This document shows, in pieces, positions 24,884-32,565 of a stretch of DNA of 64,000 bases; positions within the stretch are counted from its first letter, which is position 1; every line of letters starts with the position of its first letter. This DNA comes from Bacteroidia bacterium (GTDB lineage: Bacteria; Bacteroidota; Bacteroidia; B-17B0; Aurantibacillaceae), in assembly GCA_021740825.1 (NCBI GenBank), contig JAIOZA010000007.1, positions 1-64,000 on the forward strand, read 5' to 3'. The translations under genes and the position numbers were made by a program. The notes beneath the pieces were generated by a model that had not been told where the DNA came from, did no database searches, and worked only from the letters and a program-made list of their open reading frames with translations.

Positions 24884-26449
24884 TTATCGTATTAATATAT
24901 CATTTTTTATCTTAGGTCTTTTATTTTCTAACCACACAAAATATTTTAAACGCATTTCATTATCAATAATTTTTGATAATGGAAAAATAGTAGATTCGGG
25001 TTTATTTCTAAATGTAACTCTATCAATGCCTGCACTATTAAACCAAGCGGTTAAATCGCTGCAAACTGTTTTGTTAACACCTTTATACGATTTTTTTTGT
25101 TTGACATAATAAATAATTTGGGCATTACCTATCACATTTAGTTTTCTGATAGAGTCATTCGCAAAAAAACCTTCGATTCGTTTACCTTCAATTTGATTGA
25201 ACTTTTCTTCATCCAAACTATCCACTTTTTGTATCACAATAGCATTTGTAAGCAATTCAAAGTATTTAATACTAGTTTGTCCAGCCGTTAATTTTATCAA
25301 TTTTGCAGTTACTTGACCGTTATTTGTCCATAAAACAGGAGAGTTGTACATGGTCATTAACGAATCATGAATATAATAAGTTAGAGAATCGCAGATGCCT
25401 TGTAAATCTGTTTTAAAAATTTTGACATGTTGATAAGCTTTTACAAAAGAATGAGTCGAATCTGGTTCGTCATAAAATAAGGTATCGGCCGACATAAATA
25501 AAGTATCTTTTTCTATTCTTCTGCCGTAAATAGCATGTCCAGTTACAATTGCCTTATTTCCTTTTTCAAAATGCTCCGCAAAGTCTCCTACAATAAAGGA
25601 TTTATTAGTTGTATCAATAATTTGAACATTTTTGGTAGCCTTACCGTAACCTTTTTTTCTATCATAAAAAATACTGTCGCCTAATAATTTTTGATCCTTA
25701 GTGACAATAATCGCATTTTTACTAAAGCGAGATATTTCTCTTTCTGTATCATACCAGCCATTTTCGCAATAAATATAATTTGTTTTACTAGTAATAATAG
25801 TTGGTCCTATAAAATAAGATGTCTTATTGATGGTATTATATCTTAAAGTATCACCTCGCATTTTGTATTCGGGATTTGTTAATACAACGTCATAATGAAA
25901 TGTAATATCTTTGGTTGCTGAATAGTAATGTCCATTTTTACTGGTTAGGGTATTTTCTTTATTTACTATTTTTCCTCCATTATAATAACTGGCAACGGAG
26001 GTCCCAATATCATAAATCAAAGTATTAGTAGTGAGCGTCATATCTTTTTCAATACAACGCACATTTCCTTTCATATTGGCTAGTTTTGTTGTTGCGTCAT
26101 ATTTTAATGAATCTCCGTAAAGAAAAATACTATCCCCTTTTATGATACTAATGTGACCATAAGCTATTAGTTTTTTATCACTAAATAAATAGGCACTATC
26201 ACAACGCATAACGGCTCCTTGATGCTCACATTCAACATCACCAATTAATCGTCTCGCATCAACTCCTAAAGTTTGATCGTATGCCAATCTTTTAGCATGC
26301 CGTATGTTAATTAGTTTGCCGCTTTTATATTCAATTTGTTTTGTTTTTGATTGAGAAAAACAAGATATAGAAAACGCCACCATCAAACAAAATATTAGTT
26401 TGTATTTGCAAAGCAATAGCTGTGAAATTTGGTAGTGTTTAGGCTTCAT
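24884..26449 (-). CDS. OstA-like protein (LptA/LptD-related periplasmic domain)
   Basis: 521 codons. The N-terminus includes a hydrophobic segment YKLIFCLMVAFSISCFS, a likely signal peptide; the start may be Met1 or Met23. The rest is repetitive beta-strand sequence of the OstA/LptA type (VECEHQGAVMRCDSAYLFSD, then AYGHISIIKGDSIFLYGDSL and further rungs such as NMKGNVRCIEKDMTLTTN). Such proteins are thought to form beta-jellyroll bridges in lipopolysaccharide transport. It lacks the barrel of LptD. It is on the same strand as fabG, 47 bp upstream of it, and diverges from rlmD. Confidence 0.8.
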   Translation of the reverse strand: MKPKHYQISQLLLCKYKLIFCLMVAFSISCFSQSKTKQIEYKSGKLINIRHAKRLAYDQTLGVDARRLIGDVECEHQGAVMRCDSAYLFSDKKLIAYGHISIIKGDSIFLYGDSLKYDATTKLANMKGNVRCIEKDMTLTTNTLIYDIGTSVASYYNGGKIVNKENTLTSKNGHYYSATKDITFHYDVVLTNPEYKMRGDTLRYNTINKTSYFIGPTIITSKTNYIYCENGWYDTEREISRFSKNAIIVTKDQKLLGDSIFYDRKKGYGKATKNVQIIDTTNKSFIVGDFAEHFEKGNKAIVTGHAIYGRRIEKDTLFMSADTLFYDEPDSTHSFVKAYQHVKIFKTDLQGICDSLTYYIHDSLMTMYNSPVLWTNNGQVTAKLIKLTAGQTSIKYFELLTNAIVIQKVDSLDEEKFNQIEGKRIEGFFANDSIRKLNVIGNAQIIYYVKQKKSYKGVNKTVCSDLTAWFNSAGIDRVTFRNKPESTIFPLSKIIDNEMRLKYFVWLENKRPKIKNDILIR

Positions 26450-26596
26450 CTTCAGTGCATAAATTTAAACTTATTATATTACTGCACGCGCATCATTACA
26501 AAATTTTAGCAAAAATGCCATCAGTTAATTTTTCTAACTTAATTTCGTCTTTACAAATCTTTACATCAATATGTTTCATCTTTAATCTTGTTCTTA

Positions 26597-26604
26597 TATC
26601 TTTG
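26597..26604 (+). promoter_or_regulatory. -7 element placing rlmD at the transcript 5' end
   Basis: TATCTTTG matches TAnnTTTG and ends only 6 nt before the ATG at 26611. Transcription should begin within a few bases of the start codon, so the mRNA is probably leaderless. Confidence 0.6.
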
Positions 26605-26610
26605 CCACAT

Positions 26611-28017
26611 ATGAGTAAAATAAAGAAGAATATTTTTGTTGAAAATGCAAGTATTGTAGATATTTCATCAGAGGGCAAATCTGTTGCTAAAGTGGATGGT
26701 ATGGTTATTTTTGTTGATGGCGGCGTACCAGGTGATATAGCTGATGTAATGATTACCCGTAAAAAAAATAATTACGCAGAAGGACATATTACTGTTTTAA
26801 GATCACCTTCTCCTAATCGAATTGAACCTAAATGCGAACATTTTGGATCTTGTGGTGGTTGTAAGTGGCAAAATATGAATTATGAAACACAACTATTTTT
26901 TAAGCAAAAAACGGTTGAAGATGCCCTAACTCGCATAGGAAAGCTTGATATATCTTCGCTTAAGCCCATTTTTCCTAATAAGGTCAATTATTTTTATCGC
27001 AATAAATTGGAGTTTTCTTTTTCGGATAAAAAATGGCTTACCTCCGAAGAAATTAAAAGTGGTGAAGAGATTGATAACAGAAACGCATTAGGATTTCATA
27101 TCCCAAAAATGTTTGATAAAATTTTAGATATTAAAAATTGTTATTTACAGGAAGAACCTTCTAATTCAATTAGAAATGAAATTAGAGATTTTGCGAATAA
27201 GCATAACATGACATTTTTTGGTGTAAGAGATAAAACAGGTTTATTAAGAACACTTATGATTCGCTCGTCAAGTAATGGGGAATTAATGGTATTAATTCAG
27301 TTTTTCGAGAATCAACCAGAGAATATTGAATTATTATTAAGTCATTTAAAAAATACATTTCCTCAAATTACATCCTTACAATATGTTATTAATCAAAAAG
27401 GAAATGATACATTACAAGATTTAGATATTATAACTTTTAGTGGCGTAGATCATATTTTTGAAGAAATGGAAGGCCTTAAATTTAAAATTAGCGCTAAATC
27501 TTTTTATCAAACCAATTCGCTTCAGGCCTATGAGTTATATAAAATTACTAGAGATTTATGCGGATTAACTGGTAATGAAGTAGTTTATGATTTGTATACA
27601 GGCACAGGCACTATCGCTAATTTTGTAGCTAAAAAGGCAAAAAAAGTAATTGGAGTAGAGTATGTGGCAGATGCAGTAATAGATGCTAAAGCAAATTCTA
27701 TTTATAATACTATTGGAAATACTGATTTTTATGCCGGTGATATGAAAGATGTTTTAAATGAAACTTTTATTTCTACGCACGGAAATCCGGATGTTATTAT
27801 TACAGACCCGCCAAGATCAGGTATGCATGAAGATGTGGTTCGCGTTATTTTAAAAGCAGCCCCGCAAAAAATAGTTTATGTAAGTTGCAATCCAGCTACT
27901 CAAGCTCGTGATTTAGCAATGATGATGGATAATTATGCAATTAAGCAAATTCAGCCGGTAGATATGTTTCCTCAAACTGCCCACGTTGAAAACGTTGTCT
28001 TACTGGTAAGAAAATAA
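26611..28017 (+). CDS. rlmD: 23S rRNA (uracil-C5)-methyltransferase
   Basis: 468 codons from ATG 26611. The frame is open back to 26455, but those 52 residues are hydrophobic and unlike the family, and the -7 box lies inside them. A TRAM domain (KKNIFVENASIVDISSEGKS) is followed by an iron-sulfur cysteine set (CEHFGSCGGCKW). The methyltransferase domain has the SAM motif VYDLYTGTGTIANF, DPPRSGMHEDV and the nucleophile Cys in YVSCNPATQ. The enzyme methylates uracil in 23S rRNA, U1939 for RlmD of E. coli; RlmC-like specificity cannot be excluded. Confidence 0.9.
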   Translation: MSKIKKNIFVENASIVDISSEGKSVAKVDGMVIFVDGGVPGDIADVMITRKKNNYAEGHITVLRSPSPNRIEPKCEHFGSCGGCKWQNMNYETQLFFKQKTVEDALTRIGKLDISSLKPIFPNKVNYFYRNKLEFSFSDKKWLTSEEIKSGEEIDNRNALGFHIPKMFDKILDIKNCYLQEEPSNSIRNEIRDFANKHNMTFFGVRDKTGLLRTLMIRSSSNGELMVLIQFFENQPENIELLLSHLKNTFPQITSLQYVINQKGNDTLQDLDIITFSGVDHIFEEMEGLKFKISAKSFYQTNSLQAYELYKITRDLCGLTGNEVVYDLYTGTGTIANFVAKKAKKVIGVEYVADAVIDAKANSIYNTIGNTDFYAGDMKDVLNETFISTHGNPDVIITDPPRSGMHEDVVRVILKAAPQKIVYVSCNPATQARDLAMMMDNYAIKQIQPVDMFPQTAHVENVVLLVRK

Positions 28018-28094
28018 TTTTTTAACTTTTGTAACCATTTTCAGAAAATTATAGTTTAATAATGTTACTACTAACCACTAAAATTTTTTGAGCT

Positions 28095-28379
28095 ATGAAG
28101 ACTACATTTGATGCAATTGAAAAAGAACAGATTGGCACTTTAAAATTTCCAAGTAATGACGTTTTAAATGATGCACAATTAATAAATGAAAGAAATTCAG
28201 ATTTATCGCGCGCCTTATCACTTGGAAATTTGGAGCATACTAAAATAAAAATCTATTTCGAAGATAATCAATCACGCAAATTAGTAGAAACAACTGTTTG
28301 GGGAGTAACTGATAAAAGGGTTATTTTAAAGCAAGGTGTTGTGATACCAATTAATAGAGTTCATAAAATTTCATTGTAA
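28095..28379 (+). CDS. Small conserved Bacteroidota protein, unknown function
   Basis: 94 codons with ATG start. The C-terminal half ETTVWGVTDKRVILKQGVVI and then PINRVHKISL reads as an Sm-like or WYL-like small beta barrel that I recognise as a recurrent uncharacterised Bacteroidota protein. There is no signal peptide. It lies between rlmD and the convergent ABC ATPase gene. No function is assigned. Confidence 0.6.
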   Translation: MKTTFDAIEKEQIGTLKFPSNDVLNDAQLINERNSDLSRALSLGNLEHTKIKIYFEDNQSRKLVETTVWGVTDKRVILKQGVVIPINRVHKISL

Positions 28380-28398
28380 ATTAAATTTTACAACTACT

Positions 28399-29031
28399 TT
28401 ATTTATAATCTTCCATTGTAATTACTCGTTCACAAAAATCATATTCATCCTTTATTGAATTGGAGCAAACGATGATTGTTTTGTGTATGGCATAATCTTT
28501 AATTAGATTTTTGTACCAATTAATTACGGTAGCATCTAAATTGGTAGTTGGTTCATCTAATAATAAAATGGGCGTATCAGCTAATATGGCTAAAGTTAAT
28601 TTTAATCGTTGCTTCATGCCGCTCGAAAACAATTGAATGAATTTATTTTTGTGAGTAGCTAAACCTGATAATTCAATAATGTTTTCAGTTGTTAAACCTT
28701 TTAAAAAAGGTTTGTAAATGGCCACATGTTCTATTTGCTCCTGAAGTGTAAAATCTTCAACTAATTCGAGGTACGGTGATGCTAAACTAATTAATTTGTA
28801 TTGGTGTTCATCTTCTATTTTTTGATGGTTATTGTAATAAATTAATTCACCCTCGTTTAACGATAAATAGCCTGTTAATGCTTGAAGTAAAGTTGATTTT
28901 CCTGACCCATTTAAACCTAAAACAACTATTTTTTCACCACACACTATTTCTATAGATATATTTCTAAATATCCAATCTCTACCAAATTTTTTTCCGGCAT
29001 TAGTAAGTTTTATTGAAATTAAATTTTGCAA
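28399..29031 (-). CDS. ABC transporter ATP-binding protein
   Basis: 210 codons starting at TTG 29031; a stop lies three codons upstream and there is no ATG. Walker A GLNGSGKST (39-47), signature FSSGMKQRLKL (LSGGQ-like, with Ser for the first Gly) and Walker B ILLLDEPTTNLD are all present. It looks like the single-domain ATPase of an exporter whose membrane partner is not encoded next to it. The substrate is unknown. It diverges from plsC. The 12 bases up to and including the TTG are identical to those at the queE start. Confidence 0.88.
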   Translation of the reverse strand: MQNLISIKLTNAGKKFGRDWIFRNISIEIVCGEKIVVLGLNGSGKSTLLQALTGYLSLNEGELIYYNNHQKIEDEHQYKLISLASPYLELVEDFTLQEQIEHVAIYKPFLKGLTTENIIELSGLATHKNKFIQLFSSGMKQRLKLTLAILADTPILLLDEPTTNLDATVINWYKNLIKDYAIHKTIIVCSNSIKDEYDFCERVITMEDYK

Positions 29032-29125
29032 GTTATTTTAATTTTTACGTAAAAGTAACATTTTTCGCGTTTAGTTATGTTTCCTTAATTACAAGCATAT
29101 TCATTAGTTATATTTCTAAATTTTG

Positions 29126-29133
29126 TACCTTTG
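29126..29133 (+). promoter_or_regulatory. -7 element directly in front of the plsC GTG start
   Basis: TACCTTTG matches TAnnTTTG and ends 5 nt before the GTG at 29139, predicting a leaderless plsC-gatC transcript. Confidence 0.6.
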
Positions 29134-29138
29134 ACTCC

Positions 29139-29891
29139 GTGAAAATTATCAAATCTATATTTGCTCCTATTTGGAAATCGTGGTTTTTCCTTGAATTTGT
29201 AATTACATTTATAATTTTATACCCATTTTTTTTCATCACAATAAAAACTCAAAACTTAAACACTACATTTAAAATTAAGCGAATTTGGTCTTGTTGCATT
29301 GCCTATTTATCAGGCATCATTCCAAAAATAATCTATAAATCAAAATCCAAAAAAATGCCTCAACCTTGCATTTTTGTTGGTAATCACACATCTTATTTGG
29401 ATATTGTTTTAAGCACATTTTATATTGATCATTTAGCAATATACATGGGTAAAGCAGAATTATTAAAAGCCCCCCTATTTAAAACTTTTTTTAAGGGAAT
29501 GGATATACCCGTAAATAGAACGAATAGGGGAGACGCACACAAAGCTTTAATGAAAGCTGGTGCAGAAATTGACAAAGGAAGAAGTATGGTGATTTTTCCG
29601 GAAGGCACTATTTCGAGTTTTGGCAAATTAAAACCTTTTAAGAATGGTGCATTTAAATTGGCAATCGAAAAACAAGTTCCTATTGTTCCCATTGTGAATT
29701 TAAATAATTGGAAATTATTGCAAAACGGAGGTTACTTTAAAAGTTTTGGATGTTTTGGAGTTGCTAAAACAGTTGTTTTAGAGCCAATTGAAACGAAAGG
29801 TATGACTGAAGAAAATTTAGTAGATTTGCGTGAACGAGTTTTTAAACTTATTAATGATACTTTAAACGAATACAATGGCACAAAAAATTGA
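29139..29891 (+). CDS. plsC: 1-acyl-sn-glycerol-3-phosphate acyltransferase
   Basis: 250 codons from GTG 29139. An N-terminal membrane helix (WFFLEFVITFIILYPFFFI) is followed by the acyltransferase motifs NHTSYLD (NHx4D), the MDIPVNRTNRG region, FPEGTIS and a later VPIVPIV. The enzyme makes phosphatidic acid from lysophosphatidic acid at the inner membrane. The frame is open upstream to a TTG at 29013, but the -7 box at 29126-29133 lies within that extension, which favours the GTG start. The end overlaps gatC by 17 bp. Confidence 0.88.
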   Translation: MKIIKSIFAPIWKSWFFLEFVITFIILYPFFFITIKTQNLNTTFKIKRIWSCCIAYLSGIIPKIIYKSKSKKMPQPCIFVGNHTSYLDIVLSTFYIDHLAIYMGKAELLKAPLFKTFFKGMDIPVNRTNRGDAHKALMKAGAEIDKGRSMVIFPEGTISSFGKLKPFKNGAFKLAIEKQVPIVPIVNLNNWKLLQNGGYFKSFGCFGVAKTVVLEPIETKGMTEENLVDLRERVFKLINDTLNEYNGTKN

Positions 29892-30174
29892 CATAAAAAC
29901 AGTAGATGAAGTAGCTCATTTAGCTCGCCTTGAATTTTCAGAAGATGGTAAGGCTGAAATTTTGAATGATATGAATCGTATGTTGGCATTTGTAGATAAG
30001 TTAAACGAAATGGATACCAATGGCATTGAACCATTAATTTATATGACTGATGAAGTAAATGTTTTGCGCGAAGATGAAGCGAAAGATACCTTAACACAAA
30101 AACAGGCCTTAAAAAATGCGCCTAAAAAAGATTCTGATTATTTTAAAGTACCAAAAGTAATTGATAACCATTAA
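29875..30174 (+). CDS. gatC: Asp-tRNA(Asn)/Glu-tRNA(Gln) amidotransferase subunit C
   Basis: 99 codons. DEVAHLARLEFSEDGKAEIL, MNRMLAFVDKLNEMDTNGIE and LREDEAKDTL are the usual GatC landmarks. GatC clamps GatA and GatB together in the complex that amidates misacylated Glu-tRNA(Gln) or Asp-tRNA(Asn). gatA and gatB are not in this window. It overlaps plsC by 17 bp upstream and the GNAT gene by 14 bp downstream, so the three are translationally coupled. Confidence 0.93.
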   Translation: MAQKIDIKTVDEVAHLARLEFSEDGKAEILNDMNRMLAFVDKLNEMDTNGIEPLIYMTDEVNVLREDEAKDTLTQKQALKNAPKKDSDYFKVPKVIDNH

Positions 30175-30625
30175 AGAATATTTACCCGAACACAAAGATC
30201 GTTTACTGCAAATATTTGAAAGTAACATGCCTCTGTATTTTGCTGCGGAAGAGTTACAGTTGTTCGTCAATTTTTTGGACAGAGATGCATTGCAAAGGGG
30301 ACCGTATTATGTTATTTTTAATGATGATACTATTGTGGGTTGTGGTGGTATTGCCCTAAACCAACCATCAAAATATACAAATGAGCTGCATGTTATTATG
30401 ACTTGGGGTATGATTGATAATAAGATCCATAAAAATGGATTTGGTAAAGAATTATTATTGTTTCGGATAAAACAAGCCAAAGAATTATATCCAGAAGTTA
30501 AAATAGCGTTAGGAACCACTCAGTATACATTTCCCTTTTTTGAAAAGTACGGATTTAAAACCGTGGCCTATGAAAAAGACCATTGGGCAAAGGGTTTAGA
30601 TTTATACCAAATGGAGTTAAGTTAG
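30161..30625 (+). CDS. GNAT-family N-acetyltransferase
   Basis: 154 codons, with a probable TTG start inside the end of gatC (overlap 14 bp). The pattern LFVNFLDRDALQRGPYYVIF, DDTIVGCGGIAL and then HKNGFGKELLLFRIKQAKELYPEVKIALGT and FPFFEKYGFK is a GNAT fold with the acetyl-CoA loop around NGFGKELL. The acceptor substrate is unknown. Coupling to plsC and gatC reflects operon packing rather than an obvious pathway. Confidence 0.85.
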   Translation: MITIKEYLPEHKDRLLQIFESNMPLYFAAEELQLFVNFLDRDALQRGPYYVIFNDDTIVGCGGIALNQPSKYTNELHVIMTWGMIDNKIHKNGFGKELLLFRIKQAKELYPEVKIALGTTQYTFPFFEKYGFKTVAYEKDHWAKGLDLYQMELS

Positions 30626-30673
30626 AATTACATTTTTTGCCATGTTTCTTTTTACTAAAAGCAAAAAGAATGC

Positions 30674-30795
30674 ATTCAAAATAGCTGGAAGATAAGACAA
30701 TATTGGCGAGAAATAATATACCTCAAATAAAAACTGCGTGAAGGATATTACCTAAATCCTTTTTTGGGCAAGCGTTAGCTATGGTTTAAAAGATT
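30674..30795. repeat. Dispersed repeat, copy A (left flank of ORF6N gene)
   Basis: This 122-bp stretch aligns with copy B at 31615-31741 with small gaps, sharing ATATACCTCAAAT, AAAACTGCGTGAAGGATA, AAATCCTTTT, AAGCGTTAGC and TTTAAAAGATT in the same order and orientation. It includes an AAGGAT (30741-30746) / ATCCTT (30756-30761) stem. The GC-rich tail found in copies B and C is missing or decayed. Confidence 0.7.
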
Positions 30796-30986
30796 TTTCT
30801 ACCTCCAAAAACAAAAATAGTAAAAATGACTGTTGAATTAAGTGTAGGTAATTCTGCTAAACTAGCTGAAATATTGGGATTCCCGCCTAATTTAAAATCT
30901 TCCGAATGGTAATGGTGATAAAACCAACAAGGGCAGTAATAGAAATGTCAGCTAGAAGATTATAACATTGTAGTTGGTCTAAGTAT
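30796..30986. other. Gene-free stretch between repeat A and the ORF6N gene
   Basis: About 190 bp. A 28-codon plus-strand frame (30826-30912) is present but has no family resemblance or ribosome-binding context. Together with repeat A it makes up the 360-bp gap after the GNAT gene. Nothing else is seen. Confidence 0.4.
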
Positions 30987-31499
30987 TTATTTAGTTTTAT
31001 ATCCAATTTGCTTTCGCTCTTTTTGGTTTATTTCCTGTCTATCTTTTTGCAGTAAATAATTAATGGCTTCGTATACATCCTTAAATTGTTTATTGTATGT
31101 TTTTTCAAGTTCTTTCAGTTTATTATTTAACTCAGTGTTTGTTAAAGCAAATTGTTTTAAAGCGATAAAGGCTCTTACAATTGCAATGCTCGTTTGTCTG
31201 GCTTTTTTACTCTTTAATATATTTGCCAACATCGTTACTCCATGTTCTGTAAATACCAATGGTAATGCCGTTTTTGGTCTTTTGTTTACAGATGTCATCA
31301 CAATTTGTGATGACATGTCTTGCCATTCCTTTGAGGTGATTTGAAACATAAAATCTTGTGGGAAAATATCTATATTTCTTTTAACAGCTTGATTAAGAAT
31401 TCTTGTTTCAACTTCATATAGCTCAGCTATATCATAATCAAGCATAACTTTTTGCCCTCTTACTTCATAAATTTTTGTTTGAATCACTTGTAATTGCAT
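30987..31499 (-). CDS. ORF6N (KilA-N-related) domain protein
   Basis: 170 codons. The N-terminal IYEVRGQKVMLDYDIAELYE, ILNQAVKRNIDIFPQDFMFQ and then ALPLVFTEHGVTMLANIL form the ORF6N domain, a DNA-associated domain first known from phages. The C-terminal part is a lysine-rich coiled coil (LNNKLKELEKTYNKQFKDVY). Such genes occur in many scattered copies in Bacteroidota and are probably of phage or mobile origin. It has its own promoter and is flanked on both sides by direct copies of a dispersed repeat. Its role is unknown. Confidence 0.88.
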   Translation of the reverse strand: MQLQVIQTKIYEVRGQKVMLDYDIAELYEVETRILNQAVKRNIDIFPQDFMFQITSKEWQDMSSQIVMTSVNKRPKTALPLVFTEHGVTMLANILKSKKARQTSIAIVRAFIALKQFALTNTELNNKLKELEKTYNKQFKDVYEAINYLLQKDRQEINQKERKQIGYKTK

Positions 31500-31530
31500 C
31501 TTTCTATAAATTAAATTGTTTCTCTTGGAG

Positions 31531-31538
31531 CAAAAATA
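31531..31538 (-). promoter_or_regulatory. -7 promoter element of the ORF6N gene
   Basis: The minus strand reads TATTTTTG (TAnnTTTG), ending 31 nt before the ATG at 31499. The gene and its promoter both lie between the two flanking repeats. Confidence 0.45.
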
Positions 31539-31614
31539 ATTTATTTTTTAGTTGTATTCTGCTACAATTTATAGCATTTATAATTCGCTTAATTTATACA
31601 ATTAAACATAATTT

Positions 31615-31790
31615 ATTCAAAAAATAGCTGTTAATGATGAAACCAAAATTGGCTATAAACAATATACCTCAAATTAAAACTGCGTGAAGGATAGAACGTA
31701 AATCCTTTTAAAACTAAGCGTTAGCAAAGTTTTAAAAGATTGAAGTGATAGCCTGACCCGATCCGCCAGCTGGCGGGGTGGGACACGCCC
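31615..31790. repeat. Dispersed repeat, copy B (right flank of ORF6N gene)
   Basis: The first 127 bp align with copy A. Three hairpins follow one another: AAGGAT (31687-31692) with ATCCTT (31702-31707); TTTTAAAACT (31706-31715) with AGTTTTAAAA (31728-31737); and the perfect palindrome CCGCCAGCTGGCGG (31763-31776). It ends ACACGCCC. The GC-rich tail stands out in this AT-rich DNA and matches copy C after dapA. Confidence 0.75.
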
Positions 31791-31812
31791 AAATAAATAA
31801 AATGTTTATAAA

Positions 31813-32565
31813 CTATCCCTCAAATTTTTTTAGTACTAAATCACTTCCGTCAAATTCGGCATAGGTGCAATAGTTTATCCATTCGCCTAAGTTTATGTAG
31901 CGAGAATTTGCTGAAGCCTGCAAATCAAGCGGTAAATGTCTATGTCCAAAAATAAAATAATCGGTATGTTGTTTTTTTAGTTCGTCTTTACAATAAGTCA
32001 TTAGCCATTCGTTGTCATCACCTAAAAATTGTTTGTCAGAATCTCCTGTACTTATCCTGCTGCGTTTACTGGAGCGACGGGCAATCCAGAAGCCAAAGTT
32101 TGGATGCAATGTTTTAAAACACCATATTAAAAATGGATTAGTAAAACATTTTTTTAAAAATTTATACCAGCCATCTCCGGGACCTAATCCATCTCCATGA
32201 CCTATTAAAAATGATTTATTATTATATGTTTTTTTAATAGGCGCATGATTTACAGTAACTCCTAATTCCTGAATAAAATAATCTCGCATCCATAAATCGT
32301 GATTGCCAGTAAAAAAATGGACTGGAATTCCACTATCTGTTAATTCGGCAATTTTACCAAGTAATCGAGTTTGCCCTTTAGGAATAGTGTATTTATATTC
32401 CCACCAAAAGTCAAAAATATCACCAACTAAATAAATTTCTTGAGCATCTTTTTTGATTGAATCTAACCATCTTACAATTTTCTTTTCCCTTATTAAGCTT
32501 AATTCAAAAGTTGGCACACCTAAGTGAAAATCGGAAGCGAAATATATTTTTTTACCAGGTTGCAT
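31813..32565 (-). CDS. lpxH: UDP-2,3-diacylglucosamine pyrophosphohydrolase-like phosphoesterase
   Basis: 250 codons. The metallophosphoesterase motifs are complete: SDFHLG (11-16), GDIFDFWW (48-55), GNHD (87-90), GHGDG (122-126) and GHRH (207-210). Spacing and the FDFWWEY segment agree with LpxH, which cleaves UDP-2,3-diacylglucosamine to lipid X in lipid A synthesis. Its ATG overlaps the TAA of the upstream M1 peptidase gene (TAATG), so translation is coupled. The long 130-200 insert is typical for the Bacteroidota version. Confidence 0.88.
   Translation of the reverse strand: MQPGKKIYFASDFHLGVPTFELSLIREKKIVRWLDSIKKDAQEIYLVGDIFDFWWEYKYTIPKGQTRLLGKIAELTDSGIPVHFFTGNHDLWMRDYFIQELGVTVNHAPIKKTYNNKSFLIGHGDGLGPGDGWYKFLKKCFTNPFLIWCFKTLHPNFGFWIARRSSKRSRISTGDSDKQFLGDDNEWLMTYCKDELKKQHTDYFIFGHRHLPLDLQASANSRYINLGEWINYCTYAEFDGSDLVLKKFEG

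Noticed and set aside
26455-26610. 52-residue hydrophobic N-terminal extension of RlmD
   Set aside because: The extension is unlike the family, and a consensus -7 box at 26597-26604 lies inside it. The ATG at 26611 fits both promoter and protein.
29013-29138. Upstream TTG start extending PlsC by 42 residues
   Set aside because: The TACCTTTG box lies inside the extension, and it would overlap the start of the divergent ABC ATPase gene. GTG 29139 is preferred.
30826-30912. 28-codon plus-strand frame between repeat A and the ORF6N gene
   Set aside because: Too short, no family resemblance and no ribosome-binding context. It may be a decayed fragment.
30718-31790. Integron attC-like sites because of GCGTTAGC in the ORF6N flanking repeats
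   Set aside because: The sequence does not fit GTTRRRY/RYYYAAC pairing, and no integrase is present.
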